DNA of 64,000 nucleotides, from positions 121,678 to 185,677 of the forward strand of contig JAPSFS010000008.1 of NCBI GenBank assembly GCA_035063785.1. The letters are read 5' to 3'. The notes below the pieces were generated by a model, which saw nothing but the letters and a program-made list of their open reading frames with translations, searched no databases and was not told where the DNA came from. How positions within the stretch are numbered: position 1 is the first letter of the stretch; every line of letters starts with the position of its first letter. The position numbers were made by a program, and so were the translations under genes. Origin of the DNA: Comamonas_C sp026954015. Its GTDB lineage: Bacteria > Pseudomonadota > Gammaproteobacteria > Burkholderiales > Burkholderiaceae_C. Positions 61,412 to 64,000 of the stretch are shown one piece after another.

Positions 61412-62536
61412 ATGCAGCGACCCCTGTTGTTCCTCGCCGCTCTGGCCGCCGGCTGCTGGCTCGTCGCGGGCCGCGCGGCCGAGCCGGCCCAGCCGCGGCC
61501 CGCGCTCACCGTCAACGCCACCACGCCGGTGCGCGCGCCCATCGCCGGGCGGCTGCCCGCCAACGGCAACGTCGCCGCCTGGCAGGAAGCGAGCGTGGGC
61601 GCCGAGGTCGGCGGCCTGCGCCTGGCGCAGGTGCTGGTGAACGTGGGCGACACGGTGCGCGCGGGCCAGGTGCTGGCGCGCTTCGCCACCGACACGGTGC
61701 AGGCCGACGTGGCGCAGGCGCGCGCCGCGCTGGAGCAGGCGCGGGCCGGCGCCGCCGAGGCGCAGGCCAACGCCGCGCGCGCCCAGGCGCTGGCCGACAG
61801 CGGCGCGATGAGCGCTCAGCAGATCCAGCAGTACGCCACCGGCGCGCAGACCGCGCAGGCGGGCGTGGCGGCGGCGCAGGCGGCGCTTGCGGCGCAGCAG
61901 CTGCGCCTGAAGCACACGGAGGTGCGCGCGCCGGATGCGGGCGTGATCTCGGCGCGCCAGGCCACCGTGGGCGCGGTGGTCGGCGTGGGCGCCGAGCTGT
62001 TTCGCATGGTGCGCCAGTCGCGCCTGGAGTGGCGCGCCGAGGTGGCCGCCGCCGACCTCGCGCGCATCGCGCCGGGCACCGCCGCGCAGGTGACCACGCC
62101 CGGCGGCGCGCAGGTGGCGGCGCGCGTGCGCATGCTCGCGCCGACGGTGGACGTGGCCACGCGCAACGCGCTGGTGTACGTGGACCTGCCCGCGCACCGC
62201 GAGCTGCGCGCGGGCATGTACGTCACGGGCGCCTTCCTGCTGGGCGAGCGCGAGGCGCTCACGCTGCCGCTCTCGGCCGTGGTGGTGCGCGACGGCTTTC
62301 CCAGCGTGTTCACCGTGGGCGCGGACGGGCACGTGCGGCTCGCGCGCGTGCGTACCGGCCAGCGCCAGGGCGAGCGCGTGGAGATCACCGAGGGTCTGGA
62401 CGCGAATGCGCGGGTGGTGGCACGCGGCGGCACCTTCCTGAACGACGGCGATCTCGTGCACGTCGTGCCGGATGCCGAGCCAGATCAGGCCCCGGCGCCC
62501 GCCGTGCAAGCGCCAGCAGCTACAAAAACCAAGTGA
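61412..62536 (+). CDS. RND efflux periplasmic adaptor (HlyD/AcrA family)
   Basis: The 374-residue adaptor has a signal-like N-terminus (LLFLAALAAGCWLVAG, without a clear lipobox), a biotinyl-lipoyl-like first half (ASVGAEVGGLRLAQVLVNVG), an alanine-rich coiled coil (about 105-160) and barrel and proximal domains (LRAGMYVTGAFLLGE). It links the inner-membrane pump to an outer-membrane channel. The last residues (APAVQAPAATKTK) derive from the dispersed repeat. The pump gene starts 3 bases after its stop. Confidence 0.9.
   Translation: MQRPLLFLAALAAGCWLVAGRAAEPAQPRPALTVNATTPVRAPIAGRLPANGNVAAWQEASVGAEVGGLRLAQVLVNVGDTVRAGQVLARFATDTVQADVAQARAALEQARAGAAEAQANAARAQALADSGAMSAQQIQQYATGAQTAQAGVAAAQAALAAQQLRLKHTEVRAPDAGVISARQATVGAVVGVGAELFRMVRQSRLEWRAEVAAADLARIAPGTAAQVTTPGGAQVAARVRMLAPTVDVATRNALVYVDLPAHRELRAGMYVTGAFLLGEREALTLPLSAVVVRDGFPSVFTVGADGHVRLARVRTGQRQGERVEITEGLDANARVVARGGTFLNDGDLVHVVPDAEPDQAPAPAVQAPAATKTK
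62488..62534 (+). repeat. Partial palindromic repeat at the 3' end of the adaptor gene
   Basis: CAAGCGCCAGCAGCTACAAA is the right half of the element with its flank; only a weak left half (CCGGCGCCCGCCGTG) remains. It supplies the C-terminus of the adaptor, read in the common frame (PAPAVQAPAAT). Confidence 0.5.
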
Positions 62537-62538
62537 CG

Positions 62539-64000
62539 ATGAACGTCTCCGCCTGGGCCATCCGCAACCCCGTCGCGGCGGCGATGCTGTTCGTGCTGCT
62601 CACGCTCGCGGGGCTGGCGTCGTTTCGCACGATGAAGGTGCAGAACTTCCCCGACATGGACCTGCCCGTGGTCATCGTCACCGCCGCACTGCCGGGCGCG
62701 GCGCCGGGGCAGCTCGAAAGCGACGTGGCCACGCGGCTGGAAAACGCGATCGCCACCACGCAGGGGCTCAAGCACATCACCACCACGCTGACCGACGGCG
62801 TGGCCACGCTCGCCGCCGAGTTCGTCCTCGAAAAACCCGTGCAGGAGGCGGTGGACGACGTGCGCGCCGCCGTTTCGCGCGTGCGCTCTGACCTGCCGGC
62901 CGACCTGCGTGACCCCATCGTCACCAAGTTCGAGCTGACGGGCCAGCCCATCCTGGCCTACGCCGTGGCCTCCGGCCGCTGGGACGACGAGGCCCTGTCG
63001 TGGTTCGTGGACGACACGCTCACGCGCCGCCTGCTCGCGGTACCCGGCGTGGGCGCGGTGGCGCGCGTGGGCGGCGTCACGCGGGAGGTTCGCGTGGCGC
63101 TGGACCCGGCGCGGCTGCAGGCGCTGGGCGCCACCGCCGCCGAGGTCTCGCGCCAGTTGCGCCAGGTGCAACTGGAGAGCGCGGGCGGGCGCGCCGAGCT
63201 CGGCGGCGGCGAGCAGCCGCTGCGCACGCTGGCCACCGCGCGCACCGCCGAGGAGGTGGCGCGCATCCCGATCACGCTGGGCGCAGGGCGGCACGTGCGC
63301 CTGGACCAGCTTGCCACCATCACCGACACCTTCGCCGAGCCGCGCGCCGCCGCGCTGCTGGGCGACCAGCCCGTGATCGGCTTTGAGGTCTCGCGCGCGC
63401 GCGGCGCGAGCGAGGTAGAGGTGGGCGCGGGCGTGGAGCAGGCGCTGGCGCGGCTGCGGGCCGACTACCCGCACCTGCAGCTGACCAAGACGGTGGACTT
63501 CGTGGACATCGCGCAGGACGAGTACGACAGCTCGATGCGCCTGCTCTACGAAGGCGCGCTGCTGGCCGTGGTGGTCGTGTGGCTGTTCCTGCGCTCGGGG
63601 CGCGCCACGCTGATCTCGGCGGTGGCGCTGCCGCTGTCGGTGATTCCGGCGTTCATCGGCATGCACCAGCTCGGGTTCTCGATCAACATCCTCACGCTGC
63701 TCGCGCTCTCGCTCGTGGTCGGCATCCTGGTGGACGACGCCATCGTCGAAGTGGAAAACATCGTGCGCCACCAGGGCCTGGGCAAGAGCCCCTACCAGGC
63801 CGCGATGGAAGCCGCCGACGAGATCGGGCTGGCGGTGATCGCCACCACGTTCACGCTGATCGCGGTGTTCCTGCCCACCGCCTTCATGAGCGGCATTCCG
63901 GGGCGCTTCTTCAAGCAGTTCGGCTGGACGGCGGCGCTCGCGGTGTTCGCCTCGCTCGTCGTCGCGCGCCTGCTCACGCCGATGATGTGCGCCTACCTGC
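62539..64000 (+). CDS. RND-family efflux transporter permease, 3' end outside window
   Basis: The visible 487 residues of this inner-membrane pump have the N-terminal helix AIRNPVAAAMLFVLLTLAGL, the porter-domain segments ENAIATTQGLKHITTTLTDG and VDDVRAAVSRVRSDLPADL, and helices containing ILTLLALSLVVGILVDDAIV with the Asp pair of the proton-relay motif and VVVWLFLRSGRATLI. It resembles the AcrB/MexB-like or, given the shorter form, multidrug-type RND pumps; the substrate is unknown. Together with the adaptor it forms an operon. An outer-membrane channel may follow beyond the window. Confidence 0.93.
   Translation, partial: MNVSAWAIRNPVAAAMLFVLLTLAGLASFRTMKVQNFPDMDLPVVIVTAALPGAAPGQLESDVATRLENAIATTQGLKHITTTLTDGVATLAAEFVLEKPVQEAVDDVRAAVSRVRSDLPADLRDPIVTKFELTGQPILAYAVASGRWDDEALSWFVDDTLTRRLLAVPGVGAVARVGGVTREVRVALDPARLQALGATAAEVSRQLRQVQLESAGGRAELGGGEQPLRTLATARTAEEVARIPITLGAGRHVRLDQLATITDTFAEPRAAALLGDQPVIGFEVSRARGASEVEVGAGVEQALARLRADYPHLQLTKTVDFVDIAQDEYDSSMRLLYEGALLAVVVVWLFLRSGRATLISAVALPLSVIPAFIGMHQLGFSINILTLLALSLVVGILVDDAIVEVENIVRHQGLGKSPYQAAMEAADEIGLAVIATTFTLIAVFLPTAFMSGIPGRFFKQFGWTAALAVFASLVVARLLTPMMCAYL

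Overview
The window is very GC-rich, densely coded chromosomal DNA of a betaproteobacterium, most likely a member of the Comamonadaceae (Burkholderiales). This rests on the gene neighbourhoods (divergent bamE/fur beside dapB and an ExbB/ExbD pair; ptsN-hprK; tkt-gapA; liu leucine-degradation genes), on the very long tandem UvrA, and on a dispersed palindromic repeat built around CCAGCGCTTG...CAAGCGCTGG. I see no rRNA, tRNA, CRISPR array, prophage or insertion sequence. No stretch longer than 300 bases lacks a gene. The largest gaps are 29022-29269 (Fur box and leader of a DUF2325 gene), 23677-23901 (a 163-bp hairpin element plus a repeat copy), 26968-27185 (divergent hpf/purC, with a hairpin in the hpf leader), 39667-39826 (divergent promoter region) and 8221-8368 (nothing recognised).

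Layout. 1-5.6 kb: the body of a double-length UvrA, whose 3' end lies outside the window. 5.7-8.2 kb: a coupled trio (YbaK, DUF1289, DsbA-like isomerase) and a serine-hydrolase lipoprotein. 8.4-15.2 kb: leucine/isovalerate degradation genes (MCC beta, methylglutaconyl-CoA hydratase, MCC alpha, HMG-CoA lyase), interrupted by a VapBC toxin-antitoxin module and a DUF4126 membrane protein. 15.3-17.2 kb: an NhaP-type antiporter and an AraC-regulator remnant. 17.2-20.2 kb: exbD-exbB-dapB-bamE, with fur divergent. 20.3-27.0 kb: hprK-ptsN, then polyphosphate metabolism (ppx, sixA, ppk with a Pho box), then hpf. 27.2-29.0 kb: purC and a CnoX-like thioredoxin/TPR protein. 29.1-31.0 kb: a Fur-box-controlled pair of poorly known genes. 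31.1-35.9 kb: DJ-1/PfpI, a ribbon-helix-helix protein, purE-purK-sua5 and an SGNH lipoprotein. 35.8-40.1 kb: a putative aromatic-catabolism cluster (FAD monooxygenase, DUF2783, MBL-fold protein, ABM monooxygenase, IclR regulator). 40.2-43.3 kb: tkt-gapA. 43.4-48.8 kb: a small defence-like islet with a RelE/HTH toxin-antitoxin pair, an MmeI-like single-chain restriction-modification enzyme, a GSU2403-type nucleotidyltransferase and an orphan AbrB antitoxin. 48.9-50.9 kb: mltA, a tiny membrane protein and an OmpA-like lipoprotein. 50.9-58.5 kb: four overlapping genes (YhdP, nitrilase-family amidase, sensor kinase, FixJ-type regulator). 58.6-64 kb: glnE and an RND efflux adaptor and pump, the pump cut by the window end.

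The most unusual signal is the palindromic repeat. At least thirteen copies occur, and ten lie inside reading frames without breaking them. Eight of these are read in one frame and give related peptides of the form PALxxQAPAA, in proteins as different as UvrA, PurK, MCC beta and a restriction enzyme. Several small operators can also be read directly: a Fur box, a Pho box, and palindromes in front of each toxin-antitoxin-like or defence-like gene.
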